Positions 1 through 7,764 of a stretch of 64,000 nucleotides of DNA are shown here, piece after piece (within the stretch, counting starts at the first letter, position 1; every line of letters begins with the position of its first letter). This stretch comes from Gelidibacter sediminis. GTDB lineage: Bacteria > Bacteroidota > Bacteroidia > Flavobacteriales > Flavobacteriaceae. The notes below the pieces were generated by a model. The model was not told the DNA's origin. It ran no database searches and saw nothing but the letters and a program-made list of their open reading frames with translations. The stretch lies in the NCBI RefSeq assembly GCF_004364975.1, contig NZ_SOBW01000008.1, positions 1,052,610 through 1,116,609 of the forward strand, given 5' to 3'. The translations under genes and the position numbers were made by a program.

Positions 1-584
1 TAGATTTGGCCTGTGGTAAAGGTCGTCATTCCATTTATCTCAACTCCTTAGGTTATGATGTGACTGGTGTTGATCTCTCCGTAAACAGCATCGCCTACGC
101 CAAACAATATGAGAATGAAAAACTACATTTTGAAGTACATGATATGTGCAGACCATTTAATGATCAGTTTGATGCGGTCTTCAATCTGTTTACCAGCTTT
201 GGATATTTTGACAGGACAGAAGACAATTTAAATACCATTAAAGCCATACGGGAAGATTTAAATGAATCAGGTTTTGGAGTAATTGACTTTATGAATAGTG
301 ATTTTGTTATTGAAAATTTAGTCCCAGAAGATGTCAAAACCGCGGGTGGCATAGATTTTCATCTCCAACGATACGTTGAAGATGGTTATATTATAAAAGA
401 CATTAGGTTTACGGATAAAGGTGAGAAATTTCATTACCAAGAACGGGTAAAAGCAAAGACTTTAGCCGATTTTGAAGTACTTTTTGAAGAAGCAGGTGTC
501 TATCTACTAGATGTTTTTGGGGATTATAAATTGCGCAAATTTCATAAAAACACCTCTGAGCGCTTAATAATGATTTTTAAATGA
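1..584 (+). CDS. Class I SAM-dependent methyltransferase, 5' end cut by window
   Basis: The reading frame is open to the window edge, so the start lies upstream. The first visible residues, DLACGKGRHS, are motif I of the Rossmann-fold SAM-binding site, followed by the acidic end of the second strand (VTGVDLS). This fits the small class I methyltransferases of the Methyltransf_11/25 type. The visible part is about 193 residues, so only a few dozen N-terminal residues should be missing. The substrate cannot be read from the sequence. The stop overlaps the start of the ZIP transporter gene by 4 bases (ATGA), so the two are probably translated together. Family assignment is firm; function beyond 'methyltransferase' is open. 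Confidence 0.85.
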   Translation, partial: DLACGKGRHSIYLNSLGYDVTGVDLSVNSIAYAKQYENEKLHFEVHDMCRPFNDQFDAVFNLFTSFGYFDRTEDNLNTIKAIREDLNESGFGVIDFMNSDFVIENLVPEDVKTAGGIDFHLQRYVEDGYIIKDIRFTDKGEKFHYQERVKAKTLADFEVLFEEAGVYLLDVFGDYKLRKFHKNTSERLIMIFK

Positions 585-1255
585 TGCACTATTTATTACC
601 CATTTTTGCTGTTGTTTTCGGGGTTTTTTTAGTCTTAATATTTAAGCATAAAAAATCCAATTACACAAAATTACTGTTATCATTTAGTGGCGCATTTTTA
701 CTAGCATTGACACTTTTTGATTTGCTTCCAGAAGTTTATGAACATTTGGATGCAAAAAAAACGGGACTGTTTATCATGTTCGGTATCCTGATTCAAATTT
801 TGTTGGAATTTTTCTCTAAAGGGGCAGAACATGGTCATCTCCATGTACATGAAGGCGACACGGCATTCCCTTGGGTTTTATTTATCAGCTTGAGCATTCA
901 TAGTTTTCTAGAAGGTTTTCCAATACATCAACACAATGACATGGTGTATGGTGTACTTATTCATAAAATTCCAATTGCGGCCTTAATAACTACTTATCTG
1001 GTACATTCCAAATTCACAAAACTACAAATTGTTGGGTTTTTAGTAGTCTTTACAGCAATGACGCCTATTGGAACACTAATATCCAATACCGTGACATTAG
1101 TTGAAGACTATGTATTTTATATTAATGCCATCGTCATTGGAATTTTCTTTCATATTTCAACCGTTATTTTATTCGAAAGCAGTGAGGGTCACAAATTTAA
1201 TCTTTCAAAACTTGTCGTTATCGTGCTTGGAATTTTGGTAGCGTATCTAATTTAA
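581..1255 (+). CDS. ZIP family metal transporter
   Basis: A 224-residue protein that is mostly membrane helices, about seven to eight segments. Two metal-site signatures of the ZIP (SLC39-like) family are present: HSFLEG in the fourth-helix region and HKIP in the next. A His-rich loop, HGHLHVHEGD, lies before them and resembles the variable His-rich loop that binds zinc in this family. ZIP proteins move Zn2+, Fe2+ or Mn2+ into the cytoplasm through the inner membrane; which metal is used here is not visible. The ATG overlaps the stop of the methyltransferase gene, which suggests one transcript. A block of 7-bp tandem repeats starts six bases after the stop. Confidence 0.85.
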   Translation: MMHYLLPIFAVVFGVFLVLIFKHKKSNYTKLLLSFSGAFLLALTLFDLLPEVYEHLDAKKTGLFIMFGILIQILLEFFSKGAEHGHLHVHEGDTAFPWVLFISLSIHSFLEGFPIHQHNDMVYGVLIHKIPIAALITTYLVHSKFTKLQIVGFLVVFTAMTPIGTLISNTVTLVEDYVFYINAIVIGIFFHISTVILFESSEGHKFNLSKLVVIVLGILVAYLI

Positions 1256-1260
1256 GATTT

Positions 1261-1323
1261 AGGTTTGAGGTCTGAGGTTTGAGGTTTGAGGTCTGAGGTT
1301 TGAGGTTTGAGGTTTGAGGTTTG
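1261..1323. repeat. Tandem 7-bp repeat, nine units of AGGTTTG
   Basis: Nine uninterrupted heptamers lie between two genes. Seven are AGGTTTG and two (the second and fifth) are AGGTCTG. No spacer separates them, so this is a simple tandem array and not a CRISPR. It lies directly after the ZIP gene stop and before the DUF4268 gene. A second heptamer array of different sequence is found at 28659-28707. Confidence 0.95.
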
Positions 1324-1355
1324 AGAGTAGAGAAAATATAATTTATATTTAAAAA

Positions 1356-1376
1356 GATTCCCGCTTTCGCGAGAAA
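1356..1376 (+). repeat. Dispersed 20-bp element, copy 1
   Basis: GATTCCCGCTTTCGCGAGAA matches a second copy at 10960-10979 at 18 of 20 bases. It contains a GC-rich partial dyad (CGC and GCG around TTT) in an otherwise AT-rich spacer. It ends about five bases before the ATG of the DUF4268 gene, so it would lie at the ribosome-binding position of that mRNA. Confidence 0.7.
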
Positions 1377-1380
1377 TAGC

Positions 1381-1809
1381 ATGTTTAGTAAGGAAGATTC
1401 GAGAAAATTAAGAGAAGAGTTCTGGATCAGTTTCGGGAAATCATTTCCTAGAAAATGGATTCTTTATGACACGAAATTAAAAGGCTTTGCATTCAAGTTT
1501 CATTTTGATACCAAATCCGCCATGGTCACTTTAGACCTTGAAGACGATTTGGAAAATCGAATAAAGTATTGGGATAAATTACAATCTTTAAAAGCTATTT
1601 TAACTGATGAATTTCTCCCCGAAGCACTTTTTGAAGAAACTTATTTTTTAGATAACGGTAAAGAAATTTCCAGAATCTACATTCCACTTGACGAGAAAGT
1701 CTCCATCCACAATAAAAACAGTTGGCGAACTGTCATGGAATTTTTTGTCGAAAAAATGACACTTTTTGAAAGCTTTTTCGAAGATTACAAGGATTTTATT
1801 GACTCCTAA
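1381..1809 (+). CDS. DUF4268 domain protein
   Basis: A 142-residue soluble protein. The opening (MFSKEDSRKLREEFWISFGK), the FAFKFHFD strand and the closing FFEDYKDFID region match what I know of DUF4268, a family common in Bacteroidota and sometimes fused to nuclease-like domains. Nothing here shows a catalytic site. It is rich in acidic and aromatic residues and lacks a signal peptide, so it should be cytoplasmic. It is flanked by repeat-rich spacers on both sides and looks like a single-gene unit. Family call is good; function is unknown. Confidence 0.75.
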   Translation: MFSKEDSRKLREEFWISFGKSFPRKWILYDTKLKGFAFKFHFDTKSAMVTLDLEDDLENRIKYWDKLQSLKAILTDEFLPEALFEETYFLDNGKEISRIYIPLDEKVSIHNKNSWRTVMEFFVEKMTLFESFFEDYKDFIDS

Positions 1810-1818
1810 TAGTTAGCC

Positions 1819-1922
1819 GTCTTCAGTTGGCAGTCTTCAGTACACAGTATCGAGTATTAAGTATTAAGATTTAGCTTCATAGAAAGCTTATGTCTGAAAA
1901 CTACCAACTGAAGACTGAAAAC
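1819..1922. repeat. Imperfect inverted repeat of a GTCTTCAGTTGG-type element
   Basis: GTCTTCAGTTGG (1819-1830) is mirrored exactly by CCAACTGAAGAC (1904-1915), giving a 12-bp inverted repeat across about 73 bases. A further partial copy, AGTCTTCAG, starts at 1832. The element AAGACTGAAAAC at the right end recurs at 28749-28760 in another spacer. The rest of the spacer (1810-2009) shows no reading frame I would support. Confidence 0.7.
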
Positions 1923-2009
1923 CATCATCCAAACCTTGCTCCTTTCCTCAAATTGTCAGATATTGTTAGCTGAGCAAAAAAATTGAATTGCCACAAAAAC
2001 AAAACCACT

Positions 2010-2825
2010 ATGATTATAGACGTTCACACCCATATAAATAATTATCACGAAGACCGCGTTGTATCTTTAGAAGACAGTTTAAATAAGTTGACAGATACCA
2101 TGGCGGAAAATAATGTGGATTACTCACTGGTATTGTCGTCTTATAAAGTAAATGAACACCGGCCAAGCACTAAAAAAGTCGTGGAAGCCATCAGTCATAG
2201 AGATAATCTTGGTGTTGTGGCGGGCGTGAGTTATTTGAATTATGATTACAAGGATTTACGCGAACTCAGCGAGTTCCTAGACGCTGGACTCATTAAAGGT
2301 CTTAAATTTTATCCAGGTTACGAGCCGTTTTATCCTAATGACATTCGGTTTAAGGTGATGTACGATATGGCCATAGAGTTTGATGTACCTGTAATGTTCC
2401 ATTCGGGTGACACCTACGCTCCTACTGGAAAAATCAAATTCTCACATCCCATTCATATTGACGATTTGGCGGTGGATTATCCTGATTTGAAGATTGTTAT
2501 ATGTCATGTAGGGAATCCTTGGATTAAGGATTGCATGGAAGTCGTTTATAAAAACAAGAATGTACATGCAGACATTTCAGGCTTGGTCTTAGGCGATTTT
2601 AACGAAAAATTTGAGCGCTACATGAAAAAGGAAATTGAAGAAATGATAACCTATGCTGGCGATCCTAAGTATTTATTATATGGCACCGATTGGCCTATTA
2701 GTAATATGAAGTCTTACCTCAAATTTATGGACCAGTTGGATCTGGCCAATGATAAGAAAGAATTGATCTTATGGAAAAATGCTGCCGACCTATTTAAGAT
2801 TGACGTCCTTAAGCTTAAAAAGTAA
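2010..2825 (+). CDS. Amidohydrolase family (metal-dependent TIM-barrel) hydrolase
   Basis: I place the start at the ATG giving MIIDVHTHIN, because amidohydrolases begin with this metal-binding HxH motif; the frame extends nine codons upstream only to a TTG. The 271-residue product carries the expected ligands in order: HTH near residue 6, FHSGD near 130, CHVGNPW near 164 and GTDWP near 226. This is the amidohydrolase 2 (PF04909) layout of decarboxylases and lactonase-like hydrolases. The substrate is not evident. No signal peptide is present, so it is cytoplasmic. It faces the HlyIII gene, with only two bases between the stop codons. Confidence 0.85.
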   Translation: MIIDVHTHINNYHEDRVVSLEDSLNKLTDTMAENNVDYSLVLSSYKVNEHRPSTKKVVEAISHRDNLGVVAGVSYLNYDYKDLRELSEFLDAGLIKGLKFYPGYEPFYPNDIRFKVMYDMAIEFDVPVMFHSGDTYAPTGKIKFSHPIHIDDLAVDYPDLKIVICHVGNPWIKDCMEVVYKNKNVHADISGLVLGDFNEKFERYMKKEIEEMITYAGDPKYLLYGTDWPISNMKSYLKFMDQLDLANDKKELILWKNAADLFKIDVLKLKK

Positions 2826-2827
2826 AG

Positions 2828-3454
2828 CTATAATACATACAGAAATATAAGCAAGTAGTGACAAATGGCACCTCCCAATACAAATAGATGCCAAATTACG
2901 TGATTATACGGTATCTTGTGTACTGCATAAAAGATTATGCCGATGCTGTAAAATGCGCCGCCTGCAAATAACAGCGCCAAACCATTTGGTCCAATTAATT
3001 CAGAAAGGTGGCTAAAATCAAAAATAATTAACCAGCCCATAACCAAATAGAGCAAGGTGGAAACAATTTCAAACTTTCCTGTAAAAAACAGTTTTAAAAT
3101 CAATCCGAAGCCGGCAACAGCCCATACACTCCAAAACAATGGCCAACCTAAGCTATTGTTTAGCGCTATTAAGGTGACTGGGGTATAGGTTCCGGCAATT
3201 AATAGGTAAATGCTGATATGGTCTATAATTCGAAAATAATGTTTTTTTCGTTCGTTAGAAACAGAATGATAAATGGCAGAAGCTGTAAAGAGAATGATGA
3301 TTGAAAGACCATAAATAATAACACTAAATAAGCTCCAATCAGTGTTATGCTCTTTATAACTAACGAGTAACACCAAGCCGGCAATCCCTAAAAGCGCCCC
3401 AAAACCATGCGTCCACGCATTTAATTTCTCTTCAAATTCTGATTGTATTCGCAT
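2828..3454 (-). CDS. HlyIII/TrhA (PAQR) family membrane protein
   Basis: A 208-residue protein with seven predicted membrane segments. PAQR/haemolysin III hallmarks are present: SAIYHS after the second helix, a DH pair (IIDHISIYLL) in the middle, and a C-terminal HKIPYNHVIWHLFVLGG with several His residues forming the likely metal site. Members sit in the inner membrane; TrhA has been tied to membrane energetics and fluidity, and the haemolysin label is historical. Its ATG overlaps the stop of the upstream DUF4294 gene by one base (TAATG), so the two are probably translationally coupled. Confidence 0.9.
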   Translation of the reverse strand: MRIQSEFEEKLNAWTHGFGALLGIAGLVLLVSYKEHNTDWSLFSVIIYGLSIIILFTASAIYHSVSNERKKHYFRIIDHISIYLLIAGTYTPVTLIALNNSLGWPLFWSVWAVAGFGLILKLFFTGKFEIVSTLLYLVMGWLIIFDFSHLSELIGPNGLALLFAGGAFYSIGIIFYAVHKIPYNHVIWHLFVLGGAICHYLLIFLYVL

Positions 3455-4131
3455 TAATTCCTAACCGTTTTATCTGCCCATTTGGCTTTCAATTCAAAAT
3501 AATCAATAGGAAACGCCGATTTTTGACGTTCCAATTGCCCGTTTTGAAACGCGCGTTCTAAAATATCCTCAATCAAATAATCTTCACTCACATCTAAAGG
3601 ATTAAATTCTTCCTTTAAGGAAATATCGAATAATTTAGCCGTGTTATTAAACCAAAACGCACGCCAGCCACTGCGCAACTCCTTAATCAGTTCAAAGGTA
3701 GTCTGACCTGTTTGACGATGAATCAGTTTTACTAAAATTTGTCCTTCAGTACGGCTTAATTTCTTTAATTCGGCCGAGAATTCTTCTTCTATATACCTTT
3801 GGATGATTTTTGCATACTGCCGTTTTTGACTGTTACGCTCTAAAGTTTCCAAACGACTGGTCAACTCCACCAAGCGTTCTGCAGCCAATTTGGCATAAGG
3901 ATAAACTTTAATGGTTTTTCGTTTTAATATCAAATAACGAATTCGGGCCTCCTTATTGTCAAATTTTAATCGATTTAAAACTACAACGGCATCTAGATCA
4001 ATGGTAGTCACTGGTATCGAATCGCCATCAATATAGTAATACTCTACCGCGGTAGAATCTTGCTCCACAGGAAGTGTTTGAGCAAAGAGCAGGACTGGAA
4101 AAACTATAAAAATGTAGGTCAATAACTTCAT
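3454..4131 (-). CDS. DUF4294 exported protein
   Basis: I chose the ATG that gives MKLLTYIFIVFPVLLFAQ, a clear signal peptide cut near residue 18; the frame reaches a little further upstream but without the signal in first position. The mature 207-residue protein has the DUF4294 core, including a DLDAVVV segment, KVYPYAKLAAERL, a charged helix, and a RQTGQTTFELIKELRSGWRAFW block. DUF4294 proteins are typical of Bacteroidota and probably periplasmic; function is unknown. It is translationally coupled with the HlyIII gene downstream. Confidence 0.8.
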   Translation of the reverse strand: MKLLTYIFIVFPVLLFAQTLPVEQDSTAVEYYYIDGDSIPVTTIDLDAVVVLNRLKFDNKEARIRYLILKRKTIKVYPYAKLAAERLVELTSRLETLERNSQKRQYAKIIQRYIEEEFSAELKKLSRTEGQILVKLIHRQTGQTTFELIKELRSGWRAFWFNNTAKLFDISLKEEFNPLDVSEDYLIEDILERAFQNGQLERQKSAFPIDYFELKAKWADKTVRN

Positions 4132-4232
4132 CTGGTGCACTAGTGCTAATATCATTCCAAAATTAAGAATTTACACCTGCATTAACCTTAAAATACTATT
4201 AATATTGCTAATTTTATAAAAAATTTTATCTC

Positions 4233-5324
4233 ATGCCGAATAAAAACATATTAGACAACAAATCACTAGAATTTTTAGAAAACTATTTAAACAATGCTTC
4301 CCCTACAGGTTATGAATGGACGGGACAAAAACTATGGATGGACTACCTCAAACCGTACGTGGACGAATTTATAACAGATACTTACGGAACAGCCGTTGGG
4401 GTTATTAATCCGGAAGCAAAATATAAGGTGGTAATTGAGGGGCACGCTGATGAAATCTCTTGGTATGTTAATTATATTTCAGATAACGGCCTAATTTACG
4501 TAATCAGAAACGGCGGGAGTGACCATCAAATTGCTCCAAGTAAGATTGTGAACATACATACCAAAAATGGCGTGGTTAAGGGTGTTTTTGGATGGCCGGC
4601 TATCCACACTAGAGACAAGTCTAAGGAAGAAGCTCCAAAACCCGATAACATTACTATTGATGTTGGTGCGAAAAACAAGGAAGAAGTTGAGAAGATGGGG
4701 GTTCACGTTGGATGCGTCATCACTTATCCTGACACTTTCCATATTTTAAACAACGATAAATTTGTATGTCGTGCCATTGACAATCGTATTGGAGGTTTTA
4801 TGATTGCACAAGTCGCTCGTTTATTGCACGAAAATAAAAAATCTTTGCCTTTCGGACTTTACATCACCAATTCGGTACAGGAAGAAATTGGATTGCGTGG
4901 TGCAGAGATGATTGCAGAGCGTATCAAACCTAACGTTGCTATTGTTACAGATGTGACGCACGATACAACTACACCGATGATCGACAAGAAAAAAGAAGGC
5001 CATTTGGAGCTCGGTTTAGGTCCTGTAGTGGCTTACGCCCCGGCTGTGCAACAGAAACTTCGCGATTTAATTACAGAAACGGCAGAAGCAAAGAAAATTC
5101 CTTTTCAACGCTCCGCATGTTCAAGAGCAACGGGCACAGATACAGATGCGTTTGCCTATAGCGGCATGGGCGTTGCCAGTGCCTTAATTTCGCTCCCTTT
5201 ACGTTACATGCATACCACTGTGGAAATGGTGCATAGAGACGATATTGAAAACGTCATCAAATTAATATACGAAACGCTATTGAACATCAAGGAAAACGAT
5301 ACGTTTAGTTATTTTGAAGATTAA
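4233..5324 (+). CDS. M42 family metallopeptidase (FrvX/glutamyl aminopeptidase type)
   Basis: A 363-residue cytoplasmic peptidase. The dinuclear metal site is visible: H71 in EGHADEI, D in RAIDNR (about 181), the catalytic Glu pair in SVQEEIG (about 214), D in VTDVTHDT, and the terminal His in MHTTVEMVH. M42 enzymes form dodecameric tetrahedral particles that remove N-terminal residues from peptides. The length is normal for the family. It opens a six-gene plus-strand run; its stop overlaps the next ATG (TAATG). Confidence 0.92.
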   Translation: MPNKNILDNKSLEFLENYLNNASPTGYEWTGQKLWMDYLKPYVDEFITDTYGTAVGVINPEAKYKVVIEGHADEISWYVNYISDNGLIYVIRNGGSDHQIAPSKIVNIHTKNGVVKGVFGWPAIHTRDKSKEEAPKPDNITIDVGAKNKEEVEKMGVHVGCVITYPDTFHILNNDKFVCRAIDNRIGGFMIAQVARLLHENKKSLPFGLYITNSVQEEIGLRGAEMIAERIKPNVAIVTDVTHDTTTPMIDKKKEGHLELGLGPVVAYAPAVQQKLRDLITETAEAKKIPFQRSACSRATGTDTDAFAYSGMGVASALISLPLRYMHTTVEMVHRDDIENVIKLIYETLLNIKENDTFSYFED

Positions 5325-6484
5325 TGGGTATCTCGAAACATAAAGATGTGTTTGATATTCCTGAGAACATCTGTTATTTGAACACGGCGAGTTTATCGCC
5401 GTCGTTTAAAGCAGTAGAACAGGCAGGACTAGATGCGGTATTACAAAAAAGCAGACCATATCTCATACCCTCATCAGATTTTTTTGATCCTGTTATTGAG
5501 TTAAAGCAAAAGTTCGCTAAACTAATTCAAGTAGATAATTATGAGCGAATTGCAACCATACCATCTGTATCTTACGGGATTGCAACCGTAACCAATAATA
5601 TCAAATTAGAACCAGGACAAAATGTAATTTTGATGCAGGAACAATTCCCAAGTAATTATTATTCCTGGAAGAAATTAACTGATAACTATCAAGCGCATTT
5701 AAAAATAATTCCAGCGCCAAAATCCAAAATCAAACGTGGCCAATTATGGAATGAGGCCCTATTTGAAGCCATTGATGACAATACTGCTGTTGTAGCCATG
5801 GGACACATTCATTGGTCCAGTGGCACACTTTTTAATTTAAAAGCCATACGAGAAAAAACCCATAAGCATAAGGCATTATTAATTATAGACGGGAGCCAGT
5901 CTGTGGGAGCACTCTCCTTCTCCGTTAATGAACTTCAGCCAGATGCACTAATTTGTGCGGGTTATAAATGGCTTTTCGGACCTTACGGTTGTGCCTATGC
6001 CTACTACGGGCCCTATTTTGATAACGGTGAACCTTTAGAAGAAAATTGGACCAATCGATTGGACAGTCATAAATTACCGGACCTCACTAAATACCAAGAT
6101 GATTATAAACCCTTTGCCAACAGGTATGTTATGGGAGAAAGCGGAAGCTTTATCCATGTTAAAATGCAACTCGCAGCTCTAGAACAAGTGTTGTTATGGA
6201 CGCCTGAAGCCATTCAAGACCACTGCAGAACACTTTCCATAAAGGCGGCAGAGGAATTGCGCCATTTGGGATGCTCTATTGAAGATGACGCATATAGAAG
6301 CCATCATCTTTTTGGCCTCGAATTACCTGCCTCCATTGACATTGAAGAATTTAAAAAGATTCTTTCCCAACATTCGGTGTTTGTATCCTTTAGAGGCACC
6401 TATGTTAGATTGTCATGTCATCTATTTAATACAACCCGCGATTTTGATACGTTTATTACCTGTTTAAAGTTAGCTATAAAATAA
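5324..6484 (+). CDS. Class V aminotransferase-fold PLP enzyme
   Basis: A 386-residue PLP-dependent enzyme of fold type I. The Schiff-base lysine is K215 in CAGYKWLFGPYG, and D189 in IIDGSQSVGA would bind the pyridine nitrogen. The SQSVG and GYKW..GP patterns match the class V group that includes cysteine desulfurases, kynureninase-like and isopenicillin-N-epimerase-like enzymes. No desulfurase active-site Cys loop is clear near the C-terminus, so a desulfurase is less likely. Substrate unknown. The gene is linked by TAATG overlaps both to the M42 gene before it and to the Nudix gene after it. Confidence 0.85.
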   Translation: MGISKHKDVFDIPENICYLNTASLSPSFKAVEQAGLDAVLQKSRPYLIPSSDFFDPVIELKQKFAKLIQVDNYERIATIPSVSYGIATVTNNIKLEPGQNVILMQEQFPSNYYSWKKLTDNYQAHLKIIPAPKSKIKRGQLWNEALFEAIDDNTAVVAMGHIHWSSGTLFNLKAIREKTHKHKALLIIDGSQSVGALSFSVNELQPDALICAGYKWLFGPYGCAYAYYGPYFDNGEPLEENWTNRLDSHKLPDLTKYQDDYKPFANRYVMGESGSFIHVKMQLAALEQVLLWTPEAIQDHCRTLSIKAAEELRHLGCSIEDDAYRSHHLFGLELPASIDIEEFKKILSQHSVFVSFRGTYVRLSCHLFNTTRDFDTFITCLKLAIK

Positions 6485-7053
6485 TGGAACCTGAAGAATA
6501 TATCGCCATTCTGAATGCAGACGGTTCTCCTACTGGCAAGAATTGCCTTAAATCTGAAATACACAAAAAAGGCTATTACCACAATACAGCACATGTATGG
6601 CTTTATAATGACAATGCCGAGATACTTTTAGCCCAACGTTCCGCCACCAAAGTCATTTATCCCTTGCTCTGGGATATTTCCGTGGCAGGCCATGTAGATG
6701 CCGGCGAAACGATTGCGCAAGCGGCTATCAGAGAAACCTGGGAGGAAATTGGACTCGAAATTACAGAACAACAGCTCTTAAAAATTGGCGTTTATGACTG
6801 TTTTCAAAGTTACCCCAATGGCATTGTCGATAATGAATTCCACCACACCTTCATCGCTAAAATCACTTGTTCTATAAATGATCTTACATTGGACCCTAAA
6901 GAAGTACAACAGGTAAAGTTTGTCAGTATACCAGAATTTCTTGAACTGTTAAGCAATAGTGCCAATAATAGCCATTTCGTACAGAGTAACACCGCTTATT
7001 ATTTGGAGGTGATTAAGGCCATTGAGAACCAAATGACAAATTCAAACGCATGA
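6484..7053 (+). CDS. Nudix hydrolase (IPP isomerase-like)
   Basis: A complete Nudix box runs from G69 to G90: G, five residues, E74, seven residues, RE, then EEIG. The N-terminal pattern (EYIAILNADGSPTG followed by KGYYHNTAHVWL) and the LLWDISVAGHVDAGE stretch resemble the YfcD/IDI-like Nudix branch. Such proteins hydrolyse nucleoside diphosphate-linked substrates or isomerise isopentenyl diphosphate; I cannot tell which here. At 189 residues the length is usual. It overlaps the PrsW gene by ATGA. Confidence 0.88.
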   Translation: MEPEEYIAILNADGSPTGKNCLKSEIHKKGYYHNTAHVWLYNDNAEILLAQRSATKVIYPLLWDISVAGHVDAGETIAQAAIRETWEEIGLEITEQQLLKIGVYDCFQSYPNGIVDNEFHHTFIAKITCSINDLTLDPKEVQQVKFVSIPEFLELLSNSANNSHFVQSNTAYYLEVIKAIENQMTNSNA

Positions 7054-7736
7054 CCTTATTACTGCTAGCCATCTCACCTGTGCTCATCATTATCATTTAT
7101 ATTTATATAAAAGACAAATACGAGAAGGAGCCCACTCGGTTGTTAGTTTACAATTTTATATTGGGCGCCATTGTCAGCATTATCATCACCACGATGCTGT
7201 ACATGATTATCGACATCCCTTTAAAACTTGAAAATCATACCAGCATTTTAGAACAATTTATCAAGGCCTTTTTTGTGGTTGGGCTGACGGAAGAATTCAG
7301 CAAGTATGTTATTGTCCGTTATTATGCGCAGCCTCATAATGAATATAACGAGCCTTTTGACGGTATCGTGTATGCCGTCATGGTTTCTATGGGGTTTGCA
7401 GCAACAGAAAATGTGATGTATGTGCTACAGGGCGGCATGGAAGTGGCCATCATCAGAGCATTTACCGCTGTTCCTGCGCATGCTACGTTTGCCATTTTAA
7501 TGGGATATTTTATGGGGAAAGCGAAATTTTCGAAAAGCAAGAAGCTATTAAATCTGACCGGGCTCTTTCTCGCTACCCTATTTCATGGCGCTTATGATTT
7601 CTTTCTATTTATTGATTTTATTCCGGGCATTTGGATAGGCGCTTTTATTTCTTTGTTTATTGGAATTGCATTGGCCAAGAAAGCAATTAAGAACCATCAG
7701 ATCAATTCTCATTTCAATACAAAGAAAGAACGATGA
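7050..7736 (+). CDS. PrsW-type intramembrane protease
   Basis: A 228-residue polytopic membrane protein. The conserved EExxK motif is E81-E82-F-S-K85, followed by FDGIVYAVMVSMGFAATEN and, further on, PAHATFAILMG and LFHGAYDFFL, each placing a conserved E or H within a helix. This is the PrsW/GluP-like glutamic or metal intramembrane protease family (CPBP superfamily). In Bacillus PrsW starts cleavage of an anti-sigma factor; whether that applies here is unknown. It starts by an ATGA overlap with the Nudix gene. Confidence 0.88.
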   Translation: MTLLLLAISPVLIIIIYIYIKDKYEKEPTRLLVYNFILGAIVSIIITTMLYMIIDIPLKLENHTSILEQFIKAFFVVGLTEEFSKYVIVRYYAQPHNEYNEPFDGIVYAVMVSMGFAATENVMYVLQGGMEVAIIRAFTAVPAHATFAILMGYFMGKAKFSKSKKLLNLTGLFLATLFHGAYDFFLFIDFIPGIWIGAFISLFIGIALAKKAIKNHQINSHFNTKKER

Positions 7737-7764
7737 ACACCAAACTTTGCTTAATTTTATCGGA

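Noticed and set aside
1261-1323. CRISPR-like array
   Set aside because: Units are 7 bp and adjacent with no spacers; no cas genes occur in the window.
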